Numbered from the stretch's first letter, positions 18,058 to 27,485 are shown. The stretch is DNA of 64,000 nucleotides from Planobispora longispora (GCF_016863135.1 NZ_BOOH01000044.1:62001-126000), one strand, 5' to 3'. Program-made: numbers and translations. The notes: generated by a model not told the origin, from the letters alone.

Positions 18058-19017
18058 ATGCGCGCCATAGTCGTCTCCGCCACCGGCGGCCCCGAGGTCC
18101 TCACCTGCTCGGACTGCCCGGAGCCCGAGCTGAACCCCGGTGACGTCCTGATCGACGTCACCGCCAGCGGCGTGAACTTCATCGACGTCTACCACCGGAT
18201 CGGCCGCTACCCGCTCTCGCTCCCCTTCGTCCCCGGCAACGAGGGCGCGGGCACGGTCGCCGCGGTCGGCGAGGACGTGGAGGGCGTCTCCGTCGGCGAC
18301 AAGGTGGCCTGGGCGAACGTGATGGGCAGCTACGCCGAGAAGGCCGTGGTGCCGGTCTCCCACCTGCTCCTGCTGCCCGAGGGAGTGGAGCCGGAGGTCG
18401 CGGCGGCCGTCACCCTGCAGGGGCTGACCGCGCACTACCTGACCCACTCGGTGCACGAGGTGCGGCCGGGCGACGACGTGCTCGTGCACGCCGCGGCCGG
18501 GGGCATGGGCCTGCTGCTCGTCCAGATCGCCAAGCTCCGCGGGGCCCGGGTGATCGGCACGGTCTCCACCGAGGAGAAGGAGGAGCTGGCCCGGCAGGCG
18601 GGCGCCGACGAGGTCCTGCGCTACCGGGGCTTCGCCGACGCGGTGCGCGACCTGACCGGCTCGGGTGTGCACGTCGTCTACGACGGCGTGGGGGCCACCA
18701 CCTTCGACGAGAGCCTGGCCTCCCTGCGCCCGCGCGGCATGATGGCCCTGTACGGCCAGGCCAGCGGCCCGGTCCCGCCGGTCGACCCCCAGGTCCTGGC
18801 CAAGGAGGGGTCGCTGTTCCTGACCCGGCCCACGCTGGGGGCCTACATCGCCACGCGCGACGAGCTGGCCTGGCGGGCCTCCGACATCTTCGGCTGGGTG
18901 GCCTCCGGCGACCTGCGGGTGCACATCTCCCGCCGCTATCCCATGACCGAGGCGGCCCGGGCCCACGAGGACCTGGAGGCCCGCCGCACCACCGGCAAGG
19001 TCCTGCTCATCCCCTGA
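18058..19017 (+). CDS. Zinc-independent quinone oxidoreductase (QOR family)
   Basis: A 319-aa MDR-superfamily NADPH:quinone reductase. GVNFIDVYHRIGRYP, the NADPH-binding VLVHAAAGGMGLLLVQIAK and DGVGATTFD are family hallmarks, and there is no zinc-ligand cluster. The ATG at 18058 has AAGGAG 10 nt upstream; the earlier in-frame ATG at 17998 would add 20 non-conserved residues. Probably single-cistron, ending before a bidirectional terminator. A 21-bp sequence that includes its stop codon is repeated 39 bp downstream (19014-19034 and 19053-19073). Confidence 0.93.
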   Translation: MRAIVVSATGGPEVLTCSDCPEPELNPGDVLIDVTASGVNFIDVYHRIGRYPLSLPFVPGNEGAGTVAAVGEDVEGVSVGDKVAWANVMGSYAEKAVVPVSHLLLLPEGVEPEVAAAVTLQGLTAHYLTHSVHEVRPGDDVLVHAAAGGMGLLLVQIAKLRGARVIGTVSTEEKEELARQAGADEVLRYRGFADAVRDLTGSGVHVVYDGVGATTFDESLASLRPRGMMALYGQASGPVPPVDPQVLAKEGSLFLTRPTLGAYIATRDELAWRASDIFGWVASGDLRVHISRRYPMTEAARAHEDLEARRTTGKVLLIP

Positions 19018-19113
19018 GCCCGCCGTGTCACCGGCCCGGGCCCGCCGCTCCGCTGAGCCCGCCGTGTCACCGGTGAAGCCCTGTCCCGGCCCCGGCTCCC
19101 CGGCCCGCGTTCC

Positions 19114-19153
19114 CGTACGGCCGCCGCCTCGCCCGTGAGGCGGCGGCCGTACG
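19114..19153. terminator. Bidirectional terminator hairpin
   Basis: Perfect 17-bp inverted repeat CGTACGGCCGCCGCCTC / GAGGCGGCGGCCGTACG with a 6-nt loop, lying between the convergent quinone oxidoreductase and the ArsR-type gene and directly abutting the latter's stop codon. Confidence 0.85.
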
Positions 19154-19780
19154 TCATTCGGCGGGTTGCGGGGCGCCGAGGCCGACGGGGAAGGCGTCGA
19201 AGGTGACGATGACGCGCGCGGTGTCCGGGGTGTCCTCCTCCCGGTCCCTGACCTTCGCCTGATGGGCGTCGATGACGCGCGAGACCTCCCGGACGAGGTC
19301 GGCGGTCTCCTCCCGGGTGAGCCGCATGATCGCGCGCGAGTTGAGGGTGACCTCGACCCATTCGCGAGGGGCGTTCCGCGACTCCTCCAGCCAGCGGCCG
19401 AGTTCGGCGGTCCGCTGCCGGAGCAGATCGGCGAGCAGGATCTCCGCCGCCTGGGCGGTGTCGGGGTCGCGGCGGAAGCGATCCCCGTCGAACCCGAACG
19501 AACAGGCACGCCACCAGCGTTCCTTTCCCCTGCCCCGGCCGGGCGCGTCCTCGATGAGGCCGTGGCGGGCCAGTTGACGCAGGTGGTAGCTGGTCGAGCC
19601 GGTGTTCTCCCCGCTCTTCGCGGCGAGCTGGGTCGCGGTCGCGGGGCCGTCGCGCTCCAGCAGTTCCAGCAGGCGGAGCCGTACCGGATGGGCGAGTCCT
19701 TTGAGCGCCGAGGCGTCGAGCTCGCGGACGTCGCGCCCGCCGAGCGCCAGGGCGTCGGAAACGGGAGTCTTGTCATCCAT
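19154..19780 (-). CDS. ArsR-type winged-helix regulator
   Basis: A 208-aa regulator with an ArsR/HTH_20 domain (LKGLAHPVRLRLLELLERDG, TATQLAAKSGENTGSTSYHL, RQLARHGLIE) and a C-terminal alpha-helical region. ATG 19780 is preferred; GTG 19783 is adjacent. It is divergent from the MFS exporter at 19848 with repeated TTGCA elements between them, so repression of the exporter is likely. No metal-binding cysteine motif is seen, so an organic effector is more probable. Confidence 0.88.
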   Translation of the reverse strand: MDDKTPVSDALALGGRDVRELDASALKGLAHPVRLRLLELLERDGPATATQLAAKSGENTGSTSYHLRQLARHGLIEDAPGRGRGKERWWRACSFGFDGDRFRRDPDTAQAAEILLADLLRQRTAELGRWLEESRNAPREWVEVTLNSRAIMRLTREETADLVREVSRVIDAHQAKVRDREEDTPDTARVIVTFDAFPVGLGAPQPAE

Positions 19781-19783
19781 CAC

Positions 19784-19816
19784 TTGCAGCCATATCTTTG
19801 CAAAGAGAAGTTTGCA
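19784..19816. promoter_or_regulatory. Three phased TTGCA elements with a 12-bp palindrome
   Basis: TTGCA occurs at 19784, 19798 and 19812, exactly 14 bp apart. The middle copy is the core of a perfect palindrome, TCTTTGCAAAGA (19795-19806). Located between the ArsR-type gene and the divergent MFS gene in an AT-rich gap; probably the operator of this regulator. Confidence 0.6.
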
Positions 19817-19847
19817 TACTTTCCTTTACACACTACCGGAGGCCCCC

Positions 19848-21164
19848 GTGCCCGGACGACCCTTCCGCTGGTTGTGGGCTTCCGCCGCCCTCTCCAACAC
19901 CGCCGACGGCATCGTCCTCGTGGGGGTGCCGCTGATCACGGTCACGCTGACCCGCTCGCCGTTCCTGGTCTCCCTGGCCAGCATGGCGGTGACGCTTCCG
20001 TGGCTGCTGTTCTCCCTGCACGCGGGGGCGTTCACCGACCGGCGCGACCGGCGGCGGATGATGGTCACCGCCACCTGGGCCCGGGCGGGCGCGCTGGCCG
20101 TACTGGCCGTGGCGGCCTGGCTGGGGATGCTGAACCTGCCCGTGCTGCTGGCCGGGGTCCTGCTGCTCGGCGTCGGCGAGGTCTTCGCCGACAGCGCGGC
20201 GCAGGCGGTGGTGCCGATGGCCGTGCCGCGCGACCGGCTCACCGACGCCAACGGCAAGCTCGTCGCCGCGCAGACGGTGGGCAACAACTTCCTGGGCGCC
20301 CCGCTCGCCGGGGTCCTGGTCGGGGCCGGCGGCACCGCCGCGCTCGGCGCCGCGGCCACGCTCGGGGCGCCCGCCCTGCTCTACGCGGCGGCGGGGCTCG
20401 CCCTGATCGGCATGCGGGGACGTTTCCGCGTCGAGGCCCCCTCCACCGGCCCGCTCCGCACCGACATCGCCACGGGACTGCGTTACCTGTGGAACCACCG
20501 CGTGCTGCGGAGCCTGGCGGTCTTCGGAGGGATGTTCAACTTCGCCAACGACGCCTACTTCGCGGTCTTCGTCCTGTGGGTCGTCGGCGAGGAGTCCCGG
20601 GTCGGGCTCACCCCCGCCGAGTACAGCCTCCTCGGGGCGGCCCTCGCCGTCGGCGCGATCGCGGGCTCGCTGGCGGCCGAGCGGCTGGCCCGGCGCGCCG
20701 GGCAGGCGAGAGCGCTGATCGCGGTCAATGTGATCAACGGGCTCCTGCTGCTCGTGCCCGTCCTCGTCCCCACCGTCGCCGGCATCGGCGCCGCCGCCGT
20801 CCTCCTCGGCGTGACCAACGCCGTCTCCAACGTCCTGCTGGTCTCGCTGCGCCAGCGGATCATCCCGGAGGAGCTGATGGGCCGCGTCCACGCGGCCGTC
20901 CGCCTCGTCGGCATGGGGGCCAGGCCCCTGGGGGCGGCGGCCGGCGGGATCCTCGCCACGGCGGCCGGGCTGCCCGCCGTGTTCTGCGCCGCCGCGGCCC
21001 TGTGCGTCGTCACCATCCTCCTCGTCTCCCGATCGGTCACGTCCCGCTCGGTGGCCGCCGCCGAGGCCGGAGCCCTCACCCCGGACGAGCCCGGAGGCGG
21101 GGACGAGGCCGGAGGCGGGATCGCGGGAGAGGCCGCCGCCGGAATCCGGCCCACGACCGGCTGA
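19848..21164 (+). CDS. MFS transporter (drug/siderophore exporter type)
   Basis: A 438-aa major facilitator with about 12 membrane segments and the MFS loop motif DRRDRRRMM between helices 2 and 3; RHAAVRLVGMGARPLGAAAG-type sequence in the C-half matches MFS_3/EntS-like exporters. Start GTG 19848 with GGAGG 5 nt upstream; the open frame extends upstream through the regulator gene but without a start signal. The C-terminal tail is Gly/Glu/Ala-rich. Probably de-repressed when the divergent ArsR-type protein binds its effector. Confidence 0.9.
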   Translation: MPGRPFRWLWASAALSNTADGIVLVGVPLITVTLTRSPFLVSLASMAVTLPWLLFSLHAGAFTDRRDRRRMMVTATWARAGALAVLAVAAWLGMLNLPVLLAGVLLLGVGEVFADSAAQAVVPMAVPRDRLTDANGKLVAAQTVGNNFLGAPLAGVLVGAGGTAALGAAATLGAPALLYAAAGLALIGMRGRFRVEAPSTGPLRTDIATGLRYLWNHRVLRSLAVFGGMFNFANDAYFAVFVLWVVGEESRVGLTPAEYSLLGAALAVGAIAGSLAAERLARRAGQARALIAVNVINGLLLLVPVLVPTVAGIGAAAVLLGVTNAVSNVLLVSLRQRIIPEELMGRVHAAVRLVGMGARPLGAAAGGILATAAGLPAVFCAAAALCVVTILLVSRSVTSRSVAAAEAGALTPDEPGGGDEAGGGIAGEAAAGIRPTTG

Positions 21165-21170
21165 GAGGCG

Positions 21171-22295
21171 TCAGCGGCGGGGCTCCGCGGAGAGGGGCTG
21201 GGCGGGCCAGTCGAGGAGGCGGGCGCCCAGGACCGCGGTCTCCAGCGTGAAACGCTGGGTGGGATCGTCGGGCGAGAAGCCGGTGAGGCGGCGGATCCGC
21301 TCCAGGCGGTAGGTCACCGCCCGGGTGCTGACGCCCAGCTTGCGCGCGGCCGCGGTCTGGTTCCCCTGCGCGGCGAAGACGGCCTCCAGCGTGTGGAGCA
21401 GCGGCTCCGGACCGCCCCGCGCCTCCAGCAACGGGCTCAGCACGGTCGTGACCAGGTCGTCGATGGCCTCCCTGTCCCGCAGCAGCACCGGGAAGACCAG
21501 CAGGTCGGCGGCTTTGAGCACGGGGGCCCGCAACCCCAGCCGGTCGCCCAGCTCGATCGCGTTCCCCGCCTCCCGGTAGGAGGCGACGACCCCGCCGGGC
21601 CCCCGGTGCGGGCGTCCCACCCCGACCCGCCAGCCCGGCTCGAACGCCTGCCGCACATGGTGGGTGAACTCCCCGGTCGCCGCGGTGAGACTGCCCGGCG
21701 CGACGCAGACCAGCAGCCCGTCCCGGACGGCGATCAGCACGTTGTGCGACCCGAACCGGGTGATCAGCGCATCCTCGATCCGCCGGGCCAGCGGGTCGCC
21801 GTCCCGCGGCGGCGCCGTGCCGCCGGTCACCGGTCCGGGCGGGCGGGCGACCGCGACCACGTACGACTCGGCGAGCCGGAGGCCGAAGTGCTCGGCGCGC
21901 TCGGCCAGCCGGTCGGAGCGGCCCTGCAGCAGGTCGTCCACGAACTCCCTGCGGACCGCCTCCTCCTGACGGATGGCCAGCCGCTGGGCGTTCTCGTAGC
22001 CCTCCATCAGGGCGGACACCGCTCGCCTCAGCACCGGGAGCGGCGCCGTACCGGTGCCTCCGGCCCGCCCGGACCCGCCGTTCCCGATCGGCTCGGCCAT
22101 GGCCAGGGCGGTGTCGATCAGGTCTCGCAGCGGCACTCCCAGCTCGGCGGCCCGCGCCCCCACCACCCGGTAGGCGTCGAGCGCCTCCCGGCCGGGCAGC
22201 CGCCCGGTGGCGGCCGCCTCGTCCAGCACCCGGCGGTGCCCGCCGAGCAGATCAGCGGGCACCGTCGTCACCGCTGTCCCTTCGCTCGACCGCAT
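21171..22295 (-). CDS. PucR family transcriptional regulator
   Basis: A 374-aa regulator. The C-terminal PucR helix-turn-helix (LEAVFAAQGNQTAAARKLGV, TRAVTYRLERIRRLTG) is preceded by a GGDEF-like middle region, and the N-terminal part is a helical sensor. Start ATG 22295 follows AGGAG by 5 nt. The gene is convergent with the MFS exporter (6-bp gap), and the ABC-2 genes lie upstream on the same strand but are separately started. Target genes unknown. Confidence 0.88.
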   Translation of the reverse strand: MRSSEGTAVTTVPADLLGGHRRVLDEAAATGRLPGREALDAYRVVGARAAELGVPLRDLIDTALAMAEPIGNGGSGRAGGTGTAPLPVLRRAVSALMEGYENAQRLAIRQEEAVRREFVDDLLQGRSDRLAERAEHFGLRLAESYVVAVARPPGPVTGGTAPPRDGDPLARRIEDALITRFGSHNVLIAVRDGLLVCVAPGSLTAATGEFTHHVRQAFEPGWRVGVGRPHRGPGGVVASYREAGNAIELGDRLGLRAPVLKAADLLVFPVLLRDREAIDDLVTTVLSPLLEARGGPEPLLHTLEAVFAAQGNQTAAARKLGVSTRAVTYRLERIRRLTGFSPDDPTQRFTLETAVLGARLLDWPAQPLSAEPRR

Positions 22296-22376
22296 GTCGG
22301 CTCCTGCGATCTCCGTGTCCTCGTCCGACCGTGCCCTCACTCAATCGCGTGCCGCCCGCTGCCGCGATCCGGTCCA

Positions 22377-23177
22377 TCAGACTCCCACGTCACGCCGGTC
22401 GAAGGCGAGGATCGCGGTGAGCAGCAGCACGACGGCCGCCCCGGCCAGCACGAGGTAGTCCCCCACCGGGAACCCCTCGTAGACGGGCCGGCCGTCCAGG
22501 TAGTAGTGGAACGGCGACACCCAGCGCAGCCAGGAGATCCAGTCCACGCCCTTGCCCATGGTCTCCACGATGTAGCCGCCGACCGCGACCACTCCGACGA
22601 CCGCCGTCGCCACTCCCTTGCGCCCGGTGGCCGCGCCGACCGCCAGAGACAGCACGCCGAAGAGCAGCGCGAGCAGGAAGACGCCGGTGTGCGCGGCGAG
22701 GATCCGGTCGGCGGGGACGCCCATGTCGGAGGAGATCGACAGCAGCCAGACGAGCAGGAAGGTCGCCGCCGCGACGGCGAGCAGGCCGAGGGCCAGGGCC
22801 GTGAACCGCTCGAAGACCAGTCTCCTGCGGTCGATCGGGAGCGTGACGGTCAGTTCCAGCGTGCCCGCCTCCTCCGGCTGGGCGATCGCCCGGTTGCCGA
22901 GGATCATCGCGCACACCACGAACAGCATCGGCCCGAACAGCTGGTAGACCACGCCGCTCAGGTAGCCGGCCCCGGAGGTGAAGTCCTCCAGGCCGCCCAT
23001 GAAGTCGCGCAGCGCTCCCGGATACTTCGCCAGCGCCTGAGCGCCGTAGATCTCCTTGTTCTCGGAGATGTTCGGGTAGAGCGACAGGTAGAGGGTGAAG
23101 AACGCCCCGATGCCGATCGCCCAGCGGATCAGCGACCTGCGGTAGTCACGCAGGCTCTTGGACACCAGTGCGGGCAT
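22377..23177 (-). CDS. ABC-2 type transporter permease
   Basis: A 266-aa permease with six membrane segments of the ABC-2 class; begins MPALVSKSLRDYRRSLIRWA, with QPEEAGTLELTVTLPIDRRR in the first cytoplasmic loop. ATG 23177 follows AGGAGG by 5 nt and lies 32 bp inside the ATPase gene, so the two are coupled. Together they probably form an exporter; the cargo is unknown. Confidence 0.9.
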   Translation of the reverse strand: MPALVSKSLRDYRRSLIRWAIGIGAFFTLYLSLYPNISENKEIYGAQALAKYPGALRDFMGGLEDFTSGAGYLSGVVYQLFGPMLFVVCAMILGNRAIAQPEEAGTLELTVTLPIDRRRLVFERFTALALGLLAVAAATFLLVWLLSISSDMGVPADRILAAHTGVFLLALLFGVLSLAVGAATGRKGVATAVVGVVAVGGYIVETMGKGVDWISWLRWVSPFHYYLDGRPVYEGFPVGDYLVLAGAAVVLLLTAILAFDRRDVGV

Positions 23178-24075
23178 GACGCCCCTCCTGCTCTTCGTTC
23201 TCGCTGTAGTAGGTGAGGAAGATCTCTTCCAGGTCGGGCTCGGCGCTGACCAGGTGCACCACGGTGAACCGCGCCGCCGCCTTGACCAGGGCGTCCGGGC
23301 GGCCGTCGATCGTGCAGCGCACGGCCGCCCCCTCGACCCGCAGGTCCCGCACGCCGGGCAGGTCCTCGAACGCCTCACGGGGCACCGGCGCGTCGAAGTG
23401 CAGCTCGACCCGGCGCACCGCCTTCTCCCGCAGGGCCGCGACGTCCTCGACCGCGACCAGCCGGCCGCTCCGGACGATGCCGACCCGGTCGGAGACGTGC
23501 TCCACCTCGGCCAGCACGTGGGAGGACATCAGCACGGTCCGCCCACCGGCCCGCACCTCGCGGACCATGGCCAGGAACTCCTGCTGGACCAGCGGGTCCA
23601 GGCCGCCGGTCGGCTCGTCCAGGATCAGGAACTCCGGCTCGTGCATGAACGCCTGGATCAGCCCGACCTTCTGCTTGTTGCCCTTGGAGAGTTTGCCCAT
23701 GTGCACCGACAGGTCGGCGTCCAGCCGCTCGGCGAGCGCCGTGATCCTGTCCCTGGGCACGCCTCCCCGGGCCCGTCCCAGGAAGTCGAGGTAGTCGATC
23801 GCCTTCTCCCGGCCCTCCAGGGCCAGTTCCCCGGGCAGGTAGCCGATCCGGCCGCGCACGGCCGGGTCGCGGGGGTCCATGCCCAGCACGCTCATCCGGC
23901 CCCGGGTGGGGCGGATGACGTCGAGCAGGAGCCGGATGGTCGTCGTCTTGCCCGCGCCGTTCGGGCCGAGGTACCCGAACACCTCTCCGGGGCGGATCTC
24001 CAGATCGAGATCCTCGAGCCCCCGGCGCTTGCCGTAGAACTTGGTCAGTCCCTCGGTCTCAACTACCGCTGTCAT
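23146..24075 (-). CDS. ABC-2 type transporter ATPase
   Basis: A 309-aa ATPase: Walker A GPNGAGKTT, signature LSKGNKQKVGL (LSKGN replaces LSGGQ, as is normal in this DrrA/YhaQ-like subgroup), Walker B FLILDEPTGGLDP and switch His in MSSHVL. The C-terminal ~80 residues form the usual regulatory subdomain. First gene of the two-gene exporter operon. Confidence 0.92.
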   Translation of the reverse strand: MTAVVETEGLTKFYGKRRGLEDLDLEIRPGEVFGYLGPNGAGKTTTIRLLLDVIRPTRGRMSVLGMDPRDPAVRGRIGYLPGELALEGREKAIDYLDFLGRARGGVPRDRITALAERLDADLSVHMGKLSKGNKQKVGLIQAFMHEPEFLILDEPTGGLDPLVQQEFLAMVREVRAGGRTVLMSSHVLAEVEHVSDRVGIVRSGRLVAVEDVAALREKAVRRVELHFDAPVPREAFEDLPGVRDLRVEGAAVRCTIDGRPDALVKAAARFTVVHLVSAEPDLEEIFLTYYSENEEQEGRHARTGVQEPA

Positions 24076-24276
24076 GCCCCCGATGGTGCTCCCGCACCGA
24101 TCACCCGGGCCATGCCCCGATCACGACACTTGCCCGCCCGTTCGCTTCCCGCTTCCGGAAGCCACCCATCCCCGGCAGCCCGGCGTTTCCGGCACGACGA
24201 GCCGGATCTCGTCCCCTCGGGACCGAGGGGAGCCGTACGACCGACTTCCCGTCCACCTTCCGACCTAGCTGCTAAA

Positions 24277-24318
24277 TTAGCAGTTGCTAGCAGCTAATTA
24301 GCTGCTAGCAACTGCTAA
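24277..24318. promoter_or_regulatory. 42-bp perfect palindrome upstream of the Fic gene
   Basis: Each half is 21 bp (left half starts TTAGCAGTTGCTAGCAGCTA) with no mismatch and no spacer; the centre is between 24297 and 24298, and the right end is 15 bp before the Fic ATG. Weaker outer symmetry (AAATTAGC/GCTAAATTT) and a nested near-palindrome CTGCTAAATTAGCAG lie at the left side. The region is strikingly AT-rich for this genome. It can act as a cruciform or as an operator array; if transcribed it would fold over the translation start. Confidence 0.8.
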
Positions 24319-24333
24319 ATTTATAGGTGCCGC

Positions 24334-25653
24334 ATGAAGAAGCCTCGTCAGCCACCGGCCTGGACAGACCGTCTTCGTCCGGAGTCCCTGCCGCTCATCC
24401 TCGGGATGCAGAGCACACTCAGCCCGGCCGACCGATACCTCCCCTGGGACGAGCTGCGCTGGCGCATCCCACCGGAGGGCCTCGGCCACGAAGACTGGTG
24501 GGCTGCGGTCAAACTGGCACGCGCCGGCATGCGCCGCGACCTTCCCCTGACGGACGTCACGGGCCGATCCTTCGGCTACGCACTTCCCGATGAGGTCCTC
24601 CGGGGCGTCGAGACGGTGAACAGGCATCTGAGCGGGCAGATCGGAGCCTCAGCGCTGGTGACCAACGAAAACACCAGAGACCGCTACATCGTGAGCTCGC
24701 TCATCGAGGAGGCGATCACCTCCAGCCAACTCGAAGGCGCGGCCACCACCCGTCAGGTGGCCAAAGAAATGCTGCGCACCGGCCGGAAACCGCGGACGCA
24801 CGACGAGCGCATGATCGTCAACAACTTCCATGCCATGCGCCGGATCGGCGAGCTGCGCCACACCCCCCTCAGTCCCGGACTCGTCTGCGAAATCCACCGG
24901 ACCGTCACCGCGGATACCCTGGCGAACCCGGCCTCGGCCGGACGCTTCCAACTCCCTGGCGAGCAACGCGTGCTCGTCTCGGACAACTACGGTGACGTCC
25001 TCCACACCCCGCCTCCCGCAGAGGAGCTCCCAGAACGACTGGCGCGGCTCTGCGACTTCGCGAACGCGGTCTCGGAGACCACGTACGTCCCACCGGTCAT
25101 CCGCGCGATCATCGTGCACTTCATGCTGGCCTACGACCACCCCTTCGAGGACGGCAACGGCCGTACGGCACGCGCTCTCTTCTACTGGTCGATGCTCAAC
25201 CAGGGCTACTGGCTCACCGAGTTCCTCTCGATCTCCCGCCTGCTCAAACCCGCGCCCGCCCGCCACGGCCGGAGCTTCCTGCACAGCGAGTACGACGAAG
25301 GCGACCTCACCTACTTCATCATCTTCCAGCTGGAGATCCTGCAGCGGGCCATCGAGGACCTTCACACCTACCTTGACCGCAAAGCCGCCGAAACGCAGGA
25401 GATGTATCAGGCACTCTCCGGGAAGGCGAGCGAGCTCAACCACCGGCAGGTGGCCGTACTCCAGCACGCCATCAAACACCCCGGCGCTCTCTACACCGTG
25501 ACCTCCCACGCCACCAGTCACAATGTGACCCCGCAGACCGCCCGCACCGACCTGCGCGGCCTGGAGGATCGCGGTCTGCTCATCCGGTCGCCGCATGGCC
25601 GTGGTCACGCGTGGAGCCCCGCCCCGGACCTGTGCAGACGCCTGAGCGACTGA
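24334..25653 (+). CDS. Class II Fic domain protein with C-terminal winged helix
   Basis: A 439-aa Fic protein. The inhibitory helix motif SSQLEG (residues 130-135, consensus [S/T]xxxE[G/N]) precedes the Fic core, whose catalytic loop is HPFEDGNGRTAR (about 269-280), giving an intact autoinhibited AMP-transferase of class II. The C-terminus (about 365-439; LNHRQVAVLQHAIKHPG, VTPQTARTDLRGLEDRGLL) is a winged helix, so it may bind DNA. No antitoxin gene is nearby, in keeping with internal inhibition. The palindrome immediately upstream is a candidate target of its own winged helix (inference). Confidence 0.9.
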   Translation: MKKPRQPPAWTDRLRPESLPLILGMQSTLSPADRYLPWDELRWRIPPEGLGHEDWWAAVKLARAGMRRDLPLTDVTGRSFGYALPDEVLRGVETVNRHLSGQIGASALVTNENTRDRYIVSSLIEEAITSSQLEGAATTRQVAKEMLRTGRKPRTHDERMIVNNFHAMRRIGELRHTPLSPGLVCEIHRTVTADTLANPASAGRFQLPGEQRVLVSDNYGDVLHTPPPAEELPERLARLCDFANAVSETTYVPPVIRAIIVHFMLAYDHPFEDGNGRTARALFYWSMLNQGYWLTEFLSISRLLKPAPARHGRSFLHSEYDEGDLTYFIIFQLEILQRAIEDLHTYLDRKAAETQEMYQALSGKASELNHRQVAVLQHAIKHPGALYTVTSHATSHNVTPQTARTDLRGLEDRGLLIRSPHGRGHAWSPAPDLCRRLSD

Positions 25654-25746
25654 GCGCCACGCCTCTGGACGAGCAGGTCTCCGACCCGGGAAACCGTGTC
25701 CCGCCCGGAGCGGCACAGCTTCCCGGATCGCGGAGGTCTCCGGGGC

Positions 25747-25959
25747 CTACCAGTCCTGGGAGAGGCCGGACATGCGGCGGAGGTATTCGTCCTCGTCGAT
25801 CTCACCGGCCGCGTAGCGGCGCTTGAGGATCTCGCGGGGGTCGTCGGGGTCCGGGAGCTGTCCGCGCTTGCGGGAGGTGTGGACCACGAGTGCGACACCG
25901 AGGATCACCGCGGCGAGCACGGCGATGACGAGGAGGACCAGGAGCATCCGGGTGATCAT
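25747..25959 (-). CDS. SHOCT domain small membrane protein
   Basis: A 70-aa protein with one N-terminal membrane helix ([20 protein letters not shown]) and a C-terminal SHOCT motif ([20 protein letters not shown]). SHOCT segments are short helical oligomerisation modules of unknown role. Its ATG overlaps the cobQ stop by 4 bp, so it is the last gene of the cobD-cobQ operon; no link to cobalamin is known. Confidence 0.85.
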   Translation of the reverse strand: MITRMLLVLLVIAVLAAVILGVALVVHTSRKRGQLPDPDDPREILKRRYAAGEIDEDEYLRRMSGLSQDW

Positions 25960-27485
25960 CGTTCACCGTCCATACCCCCATTCTGCGAAAAATCGGGAGC
26001 CCCGTGCAGGGGTCCGCCCGGCGGCAGAACCGGAAGGTCTCGCGGGGCGCCGCTCTCCAGGAGGCGGAGCAGGGCGGCGGTGTCGACGTTCCGTTCGATC
26101 AGGTCGCCCAGGGCGTCCAGGCGCTCCTCGCGCAGCGCGGCGAAGCAGGTGTCCGGCGCGGGGGTGAAGTCGCGGCCGGAGGCGGCGGCCACCTCGCGCA
26201 GGAACGCGCGGCGGAAGTCGTCGTTCTCCAGGGCCCCGTGCCAGGTGGTCCCCCAGACGGTCCCGACCTGGCAGCCGTCCAGGAAGGGGGTGCCGCCCTC
26301 GGCGGTCACCACCCCGTGGTGGATCTCGTAGGCGGCGACGCGGCAGCCGTACGCGACGCCGACCGGGCGGCCCAGCGTCTTGTCCGGGGCGAAGCGCACC
26401 GTGGCGGGCAGCAGCCCGAGCCCCTCGACCCGCCCGGCCCCCGACTCGACGTCGTCGTCGATGGTGCGGGCGAGCATCTGGTAGCCGCCGCAGACGCCCA
26501 GCACGACCCGGCCGGGCAGGGCCTCGGCCAGGCCGGTGGCGCGCAGCCAGGCCAGGTCGGCGACCGTGGCGCGCGAGCCGGGCAGGACCACCAGGTCGGC
26601 GTCGTCCAGCTCGGCCGGGGAGGTCACGAACCGCACGACCACGCCGGGCTCGGAGGCGAGGGCGTCGACGTCGGTGAAGTTGGAGATGCGCGGCAGCCTG
26701 ACCACCGCCACGCGCAGGGTCTGCCGGCCGTACGGCGTGCGCGCCGGGGCGGCGGGCCGGTTGTCCAGGGCGAGGGAGTCCTCGACGTCGAGCCAGAGGC
26801 CGTCCAGCCAGGGCAGCACGCCGTACACCTCGCGGCCGGTCAGGTTCCTGATCATGTCGAGGCCCGGTTCGAGGAGCTCCCGGGCGCCGCGGAACTTGTT
26901 GATCACGAACCCGGCGATCAGCGCCTGGTCGGCGGGCTCCAGCAGGGCCACCGTCCCGTACAGCGAGGCGAAGACCCCGCCCCGGTCGATGTCGCCGACC
27001 ACGACGACGGGCAGGTCCGCGGCGCGCGCCAGGCCCATGTTGGCGATGTCGCCCCGGCGCAGGTTGATCTCCGCGGGGCTGCCCGCGCCCTCGCAGACCA
27101 CCACGTCGTAGCGGTCCCGCAGCCGCTCCAGCGCGCCGGCGGCGATCTCGCGCAGGTGCTCCTTGACCTGCCAGTACTCCATCGCGTCGACGTCGGCCAG
27201 CGGCCTGCCCATGACCACGACCTGGCTGCGCCGGTCGCTGCCCGGCTTGAGCAGGATCGGGTTCATGTCGGCGCTCGGCTCCAGCCCGCAGGCGGCGGCC
27301 TGCATCGCCTGGGCCCGGCCGATCTCGGCGCCGTCGGCGGTGACGAAGGAGTTGAGCGACATGTTCTGCGCCTTGTACGGCGCGACCTTCACCCCCCGCC
27401 GGGCCAGCCAGCGGCAGATCCCCGCGGTGACGACGCTCTTGCCCGCGTCGGAGGTGGTCCCGGCGACCAGCAGCGATCCCCTCAT
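25956..27485 (-). CDS. cobQ: Cobyric acid synthase
   Basis: A 509-aa glutamine-dependent amidotransferase that amidates four carboxylates of adenosyl-cobyrinic acid a,c-diamide to give cobyric acid. The N-terminal dethiobiotin-synthase-like domain has GTTSDAGKS (9-17), [15 protein letters not shown] and NPILLKP. The C-terminal triad amidotransferase has the nucleophile in [10 protein letters not shown] (Cys332) and the later His in EIHHG. Length and start (ATG 27485) agree with the family. It overlaps cobD by 4 bp. Confidence 0.96.
   Translation of the reverse strand: MRGSLLVAGTTSDAGKSVVTAGICRWLARRGVKVAPYKAQNMSLNSFVTADGAEIGRAQAMQAAACGLEPSADMNPILLKPGSDRRSQVVVMGRPLADVDAMEYWQVKEHLREIAAGALERLRDRYDVVVCEGAGSPAEINLRRGDIANMGLARAADLPVVVVGDIDRGGVFASLYGTVALLEPADQALIAGFVINKFRGARELLEPGLDMIRNLTGREVYGVLPWLDGLWLDVEDSLALDNRPAAPARTPYGRQTLRVAVVRLPRISNFTDVDALASEPGVVVRFVTSPAELDDADLVVLPGSRATVADLAWLRATGLAEALPGRVVLGVCGGYQMLARTIDDDVESGAGRVEGLGLLPATVRFAPDKTLGRPVGVAYGCRVAAYEIHHGVVTAEGGTPFLDGCQVGTVWGTTWHGALENDDFRRAFLREVAAASGRDFTPAPDTCFAALREERLDALGDLIERNVDTAALLRLLESGAPRDLPVLPPGGPLHGAPDFSQNGGMDGER

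Noticed and set aside
13687-18182. Very long minus-strand open frames across the importer and kinase genes
   Set aside because: Composition (Arg/Gly/Ala/His-rich, no domains) is that of antisense shadows of well-supported plus-strand genes.
24298-24627. Minus-strand frame ending in the palindrome as an antitoxin for Fic
   Set aside because: It is antisense to the Fic N-terminus with no antitoxin motif, and the Fic protein carries its own inhibitory helix.
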